64,000 nucleotides of DNA from Heterobilharzia americana (Eukaryota; Platyhelminthes; Trematoda; Strigeidida; Schistosomatidae), in assembly GCA_944470555.2 (NCBI GenBank), contig OX104127.1:46428934-46492933 (forward strand), read 5' to 3'. The notes beneath the pieces were generated by a model that searched no databases, was not told where the DNA came from, and saw only the letters and a list, made by a program, of their open reading frames with translations. A program made the translations under genes and the position numbers. Shown piece after piece: positions 12,101 to 26,400 of the stretch (position 1 is its first letter; every line of letters begins with the position of its first letter).

Positions 12101-14986
12101 AAATTATTTAAAGAGCTTACTGGTAAAAAACAGATGACAACACAAACTCGTTCGGATGTCTGCGCGTTAAACAAGTCATTTATACGTCGGCAAGCTAATT
12201 TCACCCTTCCTAATGTGCAAAATCAAGTGGATAGCTGCTTTCCAGGTTTCAATACAAATGATGTATTTAAATGTCTAAAGTCTTTGAATCCCTCCCAAAG
12301 CTTAGGTCCTGATGGTGTTTCTAGTATCATATTTAGAAAATGTGCAGATATTTTGTGTCATCCACTTACAGATATCTTCAATGTATCGTTCTCTAAAAAC
12401 ATAATACCCACTGCTTGGAAGCAGATAAAAATTGTACCTGTGCCTAAGCCATCTTCTGGATCAGATGTTACTTTTCGACCCATCGCTATAACTTCCCCTT
12501 TTCTGAAGACAATGGAGAAATTACTTCTGCTTGTGATTGAGCCTTCATTGATGGCCTTCAGAGATCCAAAACAGTTTGCTTACAAACACCGGAGGAGTAC
12601 TTTAGATGCAGCTACTGTCTTGCATCATAATATTGTTTCTAGTCTCGACAAAGGTGTTAAGTATGTCCGTTGTGCCTTTTTGGATTACTCATCAGCCTTT
12701 GACTCTGTTCCTAGACCACTTTTGTTAAATAAGCTTGCCATAGCTCACACTGATCCATGGGTTACAAAATGGCTGCATTCTTATTTTTCTGAAAGGAAAC
12801 AGTACACTATTCATAAAGGATGCGCTCCACTTCATTGCTTACTGAAGCTGGTGTGCCTCAAGGTGCTGTACTTTCTCCTTTTCTGTTTTCCTTTTTTTGC
12901 ACGATTTGCCTTATTCTGTTGAAACTAATTTTATCAAGTATGCTGACGACCTGACGATTTCTATTCCAGTAAACTCTTCTTTGGATTGCTCGAAATTAAA
13001 TGAATTCTTGTCTGAAGTTGGTAAATGGTCTCTCTCAAATGGTCTCAAACTAAACCCCTCTAAATGTCAGACCGTTAATTTTAGCCTCAGGCGTAAACAA
13101 GACTTATGTGAGCTGCTTAAATCTCATGACGCCTGCTGCATCAATGGTATTTCTGCAGAAAGTAAATCGAGTGTGAACTATCTTGGGTTGCGTTTTACTT
13201 CTGACCTTTGTTGGTCGTCCCATATTTTATTGACTTGTAAAAAAATCTTTCGTTTAACTTATTACGTAAAGAAATTGAGGCTTTCTGGTATAACTCAACT
13301 GCTTCTTTTACAATTTATTAATTCCTGCATTTTACCTATTCTTCTATATTGTTCCCCATTAATCTTTCCTGGTCTTCTTAAAAAGGACTATGTTATGTTG
13401 CGTAGGGCTTTGAAGACCGTCAGCAGGGTGAGTGGTGTGTCTCTGGCTCAACTGATTAACACTGTAGTTGATCGACATATAAATTCCTGCAAGCTACTAG
13501 CTACAGAAATTTTAACTGACAGTGAGCATCCACTTCATTTACAGCTCTCTCCATGTATCTCCTCAGGGAGGACAAGGAGAAACTACATAAGACTGTATGC
13601 TCGTACAGCTAAGTATAAGAATTCGACTGTACCTTACCTTGCACGCATATTTTGTGAGGAAAAAAGTGTTAGAACAGAAATCACACATCAACTTTGTGAC
13701 AGTTAAAAATCTCATTTCAATAATTTAACTTACAATGCAAAATTTTCTCGTTTTTAATATTCTTCACATAACTTAAATTTTTATAATAAAACAATTCAAA
13801 AGGCTGCAAAGTAGTATGTATATACTTATATTTTGTTGTTATTGCAATATATATTACGCTGAGAATTCCAAATTGTGCCACAAATTGTTTGGAATAAAGT
13901 GAATTGTTATTATTATTATTATTAAACTCTGTGATGCTGTTATTTTGGAAAGGGTTGAACATTCGGAGTAATATAACAAAGCTACTTTCTTTGAAGAAGA
14001 TTGGTTCCATCTGCAGTACGCTGTGTAGACAGTGTGCATAGGTGTAACCGACTCAGAAAAATGTGAGAAATGCTTAGCAAGTCTCAGTTTCGATTGAAAA
14101 GATTCAAAATCCTATTGGCACATATATTGACAATTTGAGAGTGTTTAGAATGTGTTTCCTAATTCCTAAATGAAACTTATTCTCTGGAACTTCTCTACAC
14201 TACGATGTCAGCTAGTAATAGGAAATGAGTCGGATGAATGAATTGACTACTTCACTTGAGAAGTCCGATAAGCCCTGGTGAGCAGGTGACCACCGAAACC
14301 TCGATGCATTTAAGAACGTCTTGGCTAGCTTTTGCCGACTTACACTACTCACACTATTGGTGAGAGGTCTGAGTGTTTCTTGAAGGTCAAGTGGACTGTG
14401 CAGCAGTTCACGATGTCATATTATTTGACTGTGAAAGATGGTCATTAAGGGTGGAGGACATAAAAAGACTCCAAGTGTTTGGTCACCGTTGAATTTGTAG
14501 TTTTGATAGCGTGTCGCAGAATCATCACTTTGGTGATGTAAAGATTAGGTGCGGTCTTAGGTAAAAGTGGTAAGTCGATGAAATTGTAGACCTCCTTAAG
14601 TGGAAGTGATTGAAATGTGGGTTGCATATGTTCGGTTACCGTTTACTTTAACGCCCTACGCTTACTTGTTAGAGAAAAGCGAAGGGTGGGCAAAATAAAA
14701 TGTAGCATCAGTCATGTAAGTCGCTGGCTACTGGTTTAAACTGTGCACAAAAATGTAGGCTTTCAGGTTGAGGTAAATCAGAAAACTGATGGTTGAAAAC
14801 TTAAGGATATAGCTTAGAATCAACCACAGTGATCCAGATCCACCTACATCTTGTCTTCATTCTAATTGGCATATAAAAATATATCTACTTTGATTTATTA
14901 TAGATTCATAATTCCCACTGTGACACCAAAAACAAGATATTTGGCGAAAAGGACTCTTCTCAATGAATTTCTTCTAAAGCTGTACA

Positions 14987-15062
<76 letters not shown>

Positions 15063-18000
15063 TGCTTCTGTTTGTCTAACGAAAAAATTGAGTGCATTAC
15101 CATCAAATGTCGCCCCAAACATTTGAGCAAATACAAATACAAGAAAGAAATATTACTGAAGGCCTTTCTTGCTGTCTTTTCCGATCCTGGTTTTGACATC
15201 CTCATCTGTGCCGCCTGTAGTTGAAACGATGCTGCCTAGGTAGATGAAAGAGGCAACTTCCTTTTGATTTCTGCCACTGATGGTGATTGGTGCTTGTTGT
15301 TGATGCTGTTGTTGGCTGGGCATCTTCGTCACCTTTATCTTCCTTGCGTTCATCTGATGTTCCGTCTTCGCTACCCTGCCTCTTCTGCCAACTTGTTAGT
15401 TTTCGCCTGTAGATCTTTGAGTTTGTGCGCTTTAGGCATTAGACATAAATCATCATCGGCGAAATCCAAATCTTCTAGGCTCTTTTCATCGTTCAGACAG
15501 TGTACGCCTGCTTCTCGCTCCTCACGGTTTGTTGCATGATCCAGTCCACCACAGTCAGGAAGATCGTCTGTGATAGTAGGAAGCCTTGTCTCACTCCTGT
15601 CTTCACTTCAAAGGGATTGATGAGCTTTCCATTGTGGATCACTTGGCATATAGCTCGACATACAGCTGTTGAATGAGGTTGGTGAAGATTTGTGGCACTA
15701 AAACCGTAGTGTTTAAGCAGCTGCCTGCCAAATTACTTCCCGGTCGATGCTGTCGACGGCCTTTTCAAAGTCGATTTATGTGGTATGATATTTAAAGAAA
15801 TGCAGTCCGTAAGGAAGATTAAACTGAAATAATTTGAGATTGAAATTTCAATAATGGTAGTAGTTGATAACGTTAAGATTGAATGATAGCAAGAAAGCGT
15901 TATGTAAGATTTTTCTGTCGTTTATATGCACCTTATAAACGACTTGAAAATTCTCCTGTAATCCCTCTTTGTTGTCATTCAACCTTTACGTCACCAACCA
16001 GCAACATTATTTTAGCCAGTATTATCGCTGTTTTTAACTACTTATCAATCCCATATGTTTATATTTTGTGCTGTCTGATTTTTATTTCCTTTCGTCTTAT
16101 TGTTCCGTATCCTGAGTTGTTTACGTGAGGCATGTTAACTTGAAGGGTTACACAATGTAAAGTCTCATATTGATATTAACTGATTACTCTACTACTGCGC
16201 AACAAGAGATATGATATTCAACATATTACTCAGAGAAGGAAATAAGAAAACAGGAAATAAGTTATGATTTTGAGGAAGCGTAATAATTGATGATTCAGAA
16301 CTTCATATATATTAGGCACATTGTTTCAATCGCTTACAATATTCACTTTTAGTGTAATCCACCCTGAAATACAACAGATCTTTAGGTTTCACAGGAGAGT
16401 GAGTTTTGAGAGATTTATGTGTTCTCGCTTTTTCTCCCGCGAATTCATTCATTATGTTTACTTTTTCACTTGGGATTTCCACTTAACAGTAAATTTATTC
16501 TCAAGTTGTACATTCGTACATATATGCTGGTCCATGATTTTATGAATCTTCCTATGTCTTCATTTTTTTCTGAATTTTGATCTTAGGAGTCGAATTTCAT
16601 CTTTAAAAGAGCCAGGAATAAATTTCTTTTCTTCTGTTAGGAACGTAGCTGAAAAGGTTTGCCATTTTTTCACTTCATGCACACTCAATAAGTAGATTTT
16701 GAAGTGTCCCTTTATCTCTTCTTACTAACTGGGAGCTGAAGAACGATATCATTCAGCTTGATTTCATCACCATTGGTAAATGTATCAGAGAGTGACATTC
16801 ATTTGAAAACTGCTTTATTCTCTTCAGTTTTCCCAACTTTATCACAAACATTGCTCTTACCGCTGATATTTGTGTGTACAGCTTAAAGTGCTTGAAATCT
16901 GGGTTATTTACAGTTTGAACATCGAAATATCTTATGTAACTTTTGTTCACATCTTATTTTCTTGACCACAATCTACTGGTCATCATTGTTTAGCAAACGA
17001 TGTTGACGTCCTATACCGTTAAATGTGCATCCGAATTATTTTTAAACCGATTGTACAGCTCTAATAATGACATTTCTGAAACTTTCAGTACAATTGATCA
17101 AATATTTGTAAATTTCAACTATTTATTCGGGAAAGACTTTGAAATTCAGTGAACATGATTGACTTTAAAAGTCACACAATGCACTACACTTGCAGCAGTC
17201 TAAACAAATAGTTTAGATTTTGTTACAGATAAAGACTTGTTAAAAACTGTAAAGTGGTTTTCCTTTGCTGAAATAAAAATTATAAACGTCGAAGATATAA
17301 ATTACATTCGACATGGAGGCAGTTTGAGTAGCTGTAGTGAAGTCTAAAGTCGCCCAAACTGAACACAGTGGTTAGATGGGACTGATCTAGATCAGGGTGT
17401 AACTAGCGCGATGTTTATTGTATCTGAATATCTGAATTATTTCTGACGAAAATCACATGTGACGTCAAGCATATTTCAACAGTTTTCATGTTATGGGTTA
17501 TGTAAACAGAAAGTGAAATGGCAGCAGCTTCGTTATTTAATGGAGATAGCCTGCGGCATTGGCGATATTGGGTTACTGTACTATGAGCGATACTAAACAC
17601 AGAGAAAAGTAATGAAAACGTATTTTAAAAATAGAATTTCTTTATCAAACAAAATGAGTGCTCAATAAATAGGTCAGATGATAGCAGATAAACTCTACTG
17701 AACGGTATAATTAGTTAGGCATCAGCCACATCGATTTATGGGTTTCAACTATAGTGTCAAGGTAATCTAAGCATGTGATAAATCTTCCAATTAATAGTAG
17801 CTTAAATCAAATGGTGAACTTGAAGAGTCACCTTGAACTGGCTAGTCATTTGAATCATGTGCAGATCCAAGTAACCACTTTTCTTTTAGAAAAAGACTGG
17901 TTGAGCGACGAAATATATTTTTTTTCAATTAGGTCTTCATCTTGGGCTCTACACTAATATATAGGTTTACAGTTTAGTCAGATTACCAATCACGTGGTGA

Positions 18001-19318
18001 TGTTTCGGAAATAATGATGTAAACAATCAATAGAGCTACTAAAATAGGAAATATGAATATTGATAGAAACAAGAAGGGGAAGTGGTGTACAAAGTAAACC
18101 TAGAAGTTACATCATGTTGACGGCCATGGTAATGAAAGTGGTCGAACAAACTTCTTTTGGATACAATGGCTAGGTTTGTGAAGGTGGATTGCAATCACCT
18201 CTGCTATGTCAAGTAACCGAGTGCGTAATCCATGAGGTAAATTAGTTGGAATCTGATGGATGATTTTGAAGGCTTTTCCAGTAACCACTTGATGTTCTGT
18301 GTCAACTAAGTGTGCAAGTATGGAGCTCTTTATAGTTGTAATTTGTCCCTTGTTCAACCATGATGGGTGGTGCTCAGAAATTCGACGATGGAACTGCCTC
18401 ATTGTACGCCCAATATAACTAGCTCCACAGGAGCAGTTGAATTGATAAATGCACATAGAAGTGGCAGAATCAGGCAGTTTGTCTTTATTTCTTGCACCTA
18501 GAATCGGGCGGTTGTAGAAGGTGGGACATAATTTAGCGGCTGGGAATGCTTATGCAAGACTCTTTTTATGCGTTGCGTGATGATCTCACTGGCAATATCA
18601 CTCTTAAATTCCAGATTCAAGAAGATTTGCTTCTTAGGAACCGTTGGCATTGTTTTCTTAACCCTCGTAATATTCATGTGCTTAGTTACAAACTTGTCTG
18701 GGTAGCCATTCCTACTAAGCAGATCACGGATGGTGGCGCACTCTTCCTTTATAGCATCCTCTGAGCAAATAGCTGATGCACGGTATGCTAAGCATTTCAC
18801 TAGGTTCCTTTTGTATTCGAGGGGTACAGCACTAAAGAAGTGCGTATATCGACCTGTTGATGTTGGCTTTATATAAACATTGTCTGCAGAGTTCCATCTG
18901 ACCTTCTTACCAACAGAACAGCAAGAAATGGGATACTATCATTTTTATCCTCTTCCTTTGTGAAGTTGATTGCCGGGTGAACACTATTGAACTTATTCAG
19001 AACAGCATTTTTATCAGGCTCACTTTTGAGAACTATAAAGGTATCATCCATGTAACGACAATATAACCCTAAATGGCTTATAGTATCGTTCAGTGGACCA
19101 TTCTCAAGTTTCCCAAAAACAAATCTGCTAAGAGTCGACCGAGAGGTGACCCCATGGCAAGACCATCAGCCTACCGGCAGAGTTCATTGTTGGTAAGAAA
19201 TTTTGCATTAATCGTACACCTCAGAAGTAGTTCATTCAATATGGAGACTGGAATACCCATTTTTATGCCGTCCTTCGTGAGTTCGTTGCAAATAAAGTCC
19301 TTTATTTCGTAGTATGCC

Positions 19319-19408
<90 letters not shown>

Positions 19409-20382
19409 GTATATGTATATAACCTCTCCTAGTTGACTAGTTTACTAAATACTAGCCGGTCCTAAGCCCGGGTAAAGAGGGAAGGTTGGGTGTAGGGCTA
19501 GCAACCCTATACCGTAAAACAAATCCAACAGCTGAAGAAACTTCAAAGCACAAACGAAATATGAAAAATAAAAACAATATTGTTCCTCGCTGGGATCGCA
19601 GAGGCGTATTGACGCCAGTTGGTGAAAGCCTTCGGGAAGCCAATTGGCCGATATGTCTTCTCTTCTCTTGATGAAAGCGAAAGTAAACGTGGGGACATGG
19701 AATGTCCGCACCATGTTTCAACCTAGCAAGGCTGTCCAGATTGCAAAGGAGATGAGAAGGTATGGCATGGAAGTGCAAGGAATTTGCGAAAGTAGATGGA
19801 ATGGAAGTGGACTCTCCAAACTGTCAACTGCAGAGTCAATAATCTACTCCGATATTCCCACCCAAAAGACAACCACGAGCACACTGACGGAGTGACTATC
19901 ATGACGTCCCCAAGACCATCAAAGGCTCTCATACAGTGGGAACCAATCTCCTCCAGGATCATAACAGCAAGGTTCAACTCAAAATGAAGGAAAGTACACT
20001 TTAGGCAAAACACTAATGATACAGTGGTCGGAATTTAGCAGTGGAGCCCGTTTACGGGTTCATATATGCCAGGTTCATTTGTAAATGCAAAGTCTAAGGT
20101 GTTGTCAAGACGAGTGGAAAAGTTAACCATATTTTTATGACCCAATGATAATTGAAAACTGTAGTCACATGAGTTAAAATCACCACAGACAACAGACAAG
20201 GAGTTTCCCAGTACCGGTGCAGCAAATTCAGTGAATTTATCAGCAAAAGTTGACAAATCTGAGGAACTGCAGTCCGGTGTGACATACATGTTTGTGATAT
20301 ATATGTATTTGTATTTGCTCAAATGTTTGGGGCGACATTTGATGGTAATGCACTCAATTTTTTCGTTAGAGAAACAGAAGCA

Positions 20383-20418
<36 letters not shown>

Positions 20419-23400
20419 TGTACAGCTTTAGAAGAAATTCATTGAGAAGAGTCCTTTTTGCCAAATATCTTGTTTTTGGTGTCACAGTGGGAATTATGAA
20501 TCTATAATAAATCAAAGTAGATATATTTTTATATGCCAATTAGAATGAAGACAAGATGTAGGTGGATCTGGATCACTGTGGTTGATTCTAAGCTATATCC
20601 TTAAGTTTTCAACCATCAGTTTTCTGATTTACCTCAACCTGAAAGCCTACATTTTTGTGCACAGTTTAAACCAGTAGCCAGCGACTTACATGACTGATGC
20701 TACATTTTATTTTGCCCACCCTTCGCTTTTCTCTAACAAGTAAGCGTAGGGCGTTAAAGTAAACGGTAACCGAACATATGCAACCCACATTTCAATCACT
20801 TCCACTTAAGGAGGTCTACAATTTCATCGACTTACCACTTTTACCTAAGACCGCACCTAATCTTTACATCACCAAAGTGATGATTCTGCGACACGCTATC
20901 AAAACTACAAATTCAACGGTGACCAAACACTTGGAGTCTTTTTATGTCCTCCACCCTTAATGACCATCTTTCACAGTCAAATAATATGACATCGTGAACT
21001 GCTGCACAGTCCACTTGACCTTCAAGAAACACTCAGACCTCTCACCAATAGTGTGAGTAGTGTAAGTCGGCAAAAGCTAGCCAAGACGTTCTTAAATGCA
21101 TCGAGGTTTCGGTGGTCACCTGCTCACCAGGGCTTATCGGACTTCTCAAGTGAAGTAGTCAATTCATTCATCCGACTCATTTCCTATTACTAGCTGACAT
21201 CGTAGTGTAGAGAAGTTCCAGAGAATAAGTTTCATTTAGGAATTAGGAAACACATTCTAAACACTCTCAAATTGTCAATATATGTGCCAATAGGATTTTG
21301 AATCTTTTCAATCGAAACTGAGACTTGCTAAGCATTTCTCACATTTTTCTGAGTCGGTTACACCTATGCACACTGTCTACACAGCGTACTGCAGATGGAA
21401 CCAATCTTCTTCAAAGAAAGTAGCTTTGTTATATTACTCCGAATGTTCAACCCTTTCCAAAATAACAGCATCACAGAGTTTAATAATAATAATAATAACA
21501 ATTCACTTTATTCCAAACAATTTGTGGTACAATTTGGAATTCTCAGCGTAATATATATTGCAATAACAACAAAATATAAGTATATACATACTACTTTGCA
21601 GCCTTTTGAATTGTTTTATTATAAAAATTTAAGTTATGTGAAGAATATTAAAAACGAGAAAATTTTGCATTGTAAGTTAAATTATTGAAATGAGATTTTT
21701 AACTGTCACAAAGTTGATGTGTGATTTCTGTTCTAACACTTTTTTCCTCACAAAATATGCGTGCAAGGTAAGGTACAGTCGAATTCTTATACTTAGCTGT
21801 ACGAGCATACAGTCTTATGTAGTTTCTCCTTGTCCTCCCTGAGGAGATACATGGAGAGAGCTGTAAATGAAGTGGATGCTCACTGTCAGTTAAAATTTCT
21901 GTAGCTAGTAGCTTGCAGGAATTTATATGTCGATCAACTACAGTGTTAATCAGTTGAGCCAGAGACACACCACTCACCCTGCTGACGGTCTTCAAAGCCC
22001 TACGCAACATAACATAGTCCTTTTTAAGAAGACCAGGAAAGATTAATGGGGAACAATATAGAAGAATAGGTAAAATGCAGGAATTAATAAATTGTAAAAG
22101 AAGCAGTTGAGTTATACCAGAAAGCCTCAATTTCTTTACGTAATAAGTTAAACGAAAGATTTTTTTACAAGTCAATAAAATATGGGACGACCAACAAAGG
22201 TCAGAAGTAAAACGCAACCCAAGATAGTTCACACTCGATTTACTTTCTGCAGAAATACCATTGATGCAGCAGGCGTCATGAGATTTAAGCAGCTCACATA
22301 AGTCTTGTTTACGCCTGAGGCTAAAATTAACGGTCTGACATTTAGAGGGGTTTAGTTTGAGACCATTTGAGAGAGACCATTTACCAACTTCAGACAAGAA
22401 TTCATTTAATTTCGAGCAATCCAAAGAAGAGTTTACTGGAATAGAAATCGTCAGGTCGTCAGCATACTTGATAAAATTAGTTTCAACAGAATAAGGCAAA
22501 TCGTGCAAAAAAAGGAAAACAGAAAAGGAGAAAGTACAGCACCTTGAGGCACACCAGCTTCAGTAAGCAATGAAGTGGAGCGCATCCCTTTATGAATAGT
22601 GTACTGTTTCCTTTCAGAAAAATAAGAATGCAGCCATTTTGTAACCCATGGATCAGTGTGAGCTATGGCAAGCTTATTTAACAAAAGTGGTCTAGGAACA
22701 GAGTCAAAGGCTGATGAGTAATCCAAAAAGGCACAACGGACATACTTAACACCTTTGTCGAGACTAGAAACAATATTATGATGCAAGACAGTAGCTGCAT
22801 CTAAAGTACTCCTCCGGTGTTTGTAAGCAAACTGTTTTGGATCTCTGAAGGCCATCAATGAAGGCTCAATCACAAGCAGAAGTAATTTCTCCATTGTCTT
22901 CAGAAAAGGGGAAGTTATAGCGATGGGTCGAAAAGTAACATCTGATCCAGAAGATGGCTTAGGCACAGGTACAATTTTTATCTGCTTCCAAGCAGTGGGT
23001 ATTATGTTTTTAGAGAACGATACATTGAAGATATCTGTAAGTGGATGACACAAAATATCTGCACATTTTCTAAATATGATACTAGAAACACCATCAGGAC
23101 CTAAGCTTTGGGAGGGATTCAAAGACTTTAGACATTTAAATACATCATTTGTATTGAAACCTGGAAAGCAGCTATCCACTTGATTTTGCACATTAGGAAG
23201 GGTGAAATTAGCTTGCCGACGTATAAATGACTTGTTTAACGCGCAGACATCCGAACGAGTTTGTGTTGTCATCTGTTTTTTACCAGTAAGCTCTTTAAAT
23301 AATTTCCATATATTGGAAGAGTTCTTACACGATAAGAACTTCTCGTTGTATATAGTATTCAGACGTTGTATTTCAGACTTAATTAGGCAGTTAAGCCTTT

Positions 23401-26400
23401 TAACGCCAGGGTGATCTCTCGCCTTATACAACCTTTCCTTTTCTCTCCGAAGCCTCTTGAGATGAGGAGAGGAAAGTCTGTCAAATCTCATGTAAATTGT
23501 TTCAGTAGGGCAGCAGATATCGAGACAGAATCTGAGATAGCTTGTGATATTGGTAATAGTGTTGTCTAAAACTTCATCAGCAAATATATCCCAGTCCGTT
23601 TCTATAAGCATGCTTCTCAAACGTAATATATTTTCTTGTGAATAGCATCTGTATTGAACTTTCCTTGAAAGGTATGCAAAAGCTTTCTTGTATAATTTTC
23701 CGTACACTTTAGGCAAAACACGAACGATACAGTGGTCGGAATTTAGCAGTGGAGCCCGTTTACGGGCTTCATATATGCCAGGTTCATTTGTAAATGCAAA
23801 GTCTAAGGTGTTGTCAAGACGAGTGGAAAAGTTAACCATATTTTTATGACCCAATGATAATAGAAAACTGTAGTCACATGAGTTAAAATCACCACAGACA
23901 ATAGACAAGGAGTTTCCCAGAACCGGAGCAGCAAATTCAGTGAATTTATCAGCAAAAGTTGACAAATCTGAGAAACTGCAGTCAGGTGTGACATACATGT
24001 TTGTGATATATATGTATTTGTATTTGCTCAAATGTTTGGGACGACATTTGATGGTAATGCACTCAATTTTTTCGTTAGAGAAGCAGAAGCATACATAGTT
24101 GGAGGACGACCAGTTAGTACTAATAAATGTTGCTACACCACCACCACATTTCTTCTTCGAAAAGCTTCGATCTTGTCGAAATAATTTGAAACCATCTAAG
24201 CAGACTAAGTCATCATCATACAGATTATGAAGCCATGTTTCCTGCAGCATTATTACACCCGTGTTTCGATAAACATTTGTGGACAAGAGTGACTGAAGGT
24301 AATCAACTTTATTCGGCAACGACCTGCAGTTTGTGCTAAGTATTTCCGGAATAGTCATTTGATCTATGGTCATACGCTTCAGAGCTCGTTGCCATCCACC
24401 GTGGTGCTTCTTCTTAAATTTCCTATCAACTTGCGAAGCGATAGGTTGTAATGATTTTAAAAACGCGCGAGAATATACAATACGATTGGTTGACATAATT
24501 AAACGATTAAAACAATATAGAAATAAGAAATTTGATGCAATATACTCGATGATAGAAAACGGTAGCCCAGAGTTCAAGCAGACCGCCTCCTAGATGAATA
24601 AGCATTTACTGCATTTGTCATACATCCAATTTGACGCAGCAGTAAACATGCACCGACGACAGTCTGATTCACCATACAAACATGTGCAACAGAAGGAGTG
24701 GAAATCTCCCAACGATTCCCTCTGCAAGGATGACTAGTAAAAGTACGGGTTTTCAATATTCATTGTTGAATAGTGAAGTCAAAAAATATCTCTCTCCATT
24801 CCTATTTAACAAATTCGTACTCACCAGAAATAAGTCATCGCTTGGTTAACTCGCTCACTAAATACTAGCCGGTCCTAAGCCCGGGTAAAGAGGGAAGGTT
24901 GGGTGTAGGGCTAGCAACCCTATACCGTAAAACAAATCCAACAGCTGAAGAAACTTCAAAGCACAAACGAAATATGAAAAATAAAAACAATATTGTTCCT
25001 CGCTGGGATCGGAGAGGCGAAATGACGCCAATTGGCCGATATGTCTTCTCTTCTCTTGATGAAAGCGAAAGTAAACGTGGGGACATGGAATGTCCGCACC
25101 ATGTTTCAACCTAGCAAGGCTGTCCAGATTGCAAAGGAGATGAGAAGGTATGGCATGGAAGTGCAAGGAATTTGCGAAAGTAGATGGAATGGAAGTGGAC
25201 TCTCCAAACTGTCAACTGCAGAGTCAATAATCTACTCCGATATTCCCACCCAAAAGACAACCACGAGCACACTGACGGAGTGACTATCATGACGTCCCCA
25301 AGACCATCAAAGGCTCTCATACAGTGGGAACCAATCTCCTCCAGGATCATAACAGCAAGGTTCAACTCAAAAGGAAGGAAAGTCACGATCATACAATGCT
25401 ACGCACCTACAAATAATGCAGATCAAGAGAAGAAGGAGGAATTCTACAGACAACTGCAATCAACACTGGACAAGACCTCAGTTGGCGACATCAAAATTCT
25501 AATGGGCGACATGAATGCCAAATTCGGAGCGGACAACACAGGAAGAGAACTAATCATGGATCGAGAAGCGCTCGGCGAAATGAACGAGAATGGAGAACTG
25601 TTTGCAAAATTCTGTGCGTTCAACGATTTGGTGGTTGGAGGCACTGTGTTCAAGCACAAGGATATCCACAAAACGACATGGATTTCACCAGACACCAGGA
25701 CACACTAAAAATCAGATCGACTTTATCTCAATCTGAAGAAAGTGGAGACGCAGCCTACTTGACACAAGGTCAAGAAGAGGAGCAGATGTAGGCTCACACC
25801 ACTCACTGTCTAGTGCAAGGAACCCACCTACCTTCAAAATCAAGTTGAAAGCCTTCAAGGAAGCTGGTGATAGACCGCAGTTCAAGTTCAACACCCACAA
25901 CAGAAACTAAAGGACAAAACTACAAACGACATCTTCACGTCAGCCATCAAAACAAAATGGGAGATATCGAGCAACATCCCCGAAGAAACCTGTGTGGATG
26001 AGCACTGGAACTCTTTGAAAGCTATGTGGAAAGAAACTTGCACAACCGTGTTAGGAAGAAAGAAGATAAGGAATGGATCTCGATGGACACATGGAAACTG
26101 ATAGAGGAGAGGAGGATGGTGAAGCAGCAGATAAACCAGTGCAAAGATGAACGACGAGAAGAGGAAGTGACTACAATGTATAAAACACTGGACAAAGAAG
26201 TGAAGAGTGCGCACAAAGACAATAGACACTTCCACGACACACTGGCAAGTGAAGCAGAACAGGCTGCTACTAGGAGAGACCTGACAACATTGTATCAAAT
26301 AACCAGGTTACTATCTCAGAGGGAAGAGATCAACTCAGACGAAACCAATGAAAGATAGTGAAGGGAACTTAGTCGCCACCAAAGAGGAGAAACAAAGGAA

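Larger units (their letters stand above)
10600..13924 (+). mobile_element. CR1/Jockey-group LINE, near full length, frameshifted (arm 1)
   Basis: The + strand unit starts between the RTE 5' end and 10650 and ends in a TTA repeat (about 13905-13924). It encodes EN plus RT in two frames (10910-12922 and 12897-13706). A short frame at 10650-10832 could be part of a leader or vestigial ORF1, but I do not recognise it. Domain content fits the CR1/Jockey superfamily known from schistosomes (SR1-like); the exact family is not asserted. The copy in arm 2 (21481-24790) is almost identical. Confidence 0.8.
7508..15141 (+). repeat. Arm 1 of giant inverted duplication (7.6 kb)
   Basis: Every position pairs with its reverse complement in 20304-27898. 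The sum of paired coordinates is 35406 up to about 12818, 35405 after a 1-bp deletion there, and 35445 after the longer TA tract at 14990-15059. Differences I could find are very few (10840, 10872, 10890, about 12818, one near 13875, TA length). Homology stops abruptly at 7508 and at 15141. Confidence 0.93.
21481..24790 (-). mobile_element. CR1/Jockey-group LINE, arm 2 copy
   Basis: Mirror of 10600-13924. The trinucleotide tail lies at 21481-21497, and two coding pieces remain (24577-22451 and 22508-21699). Compared with arm 1 it lacks the deletion near 12818, so it retains one frameshift fewer. Confidence 0.8.

Noticed and set aside
13905..13924. Trinucleotide runs (ATT/TTA) here and at 21481, 32444, 41584 and 41951 as independent microsatellites
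   Set aside because: They are the 3' tails of CR1, RTE or SINE elements and are explained by them.
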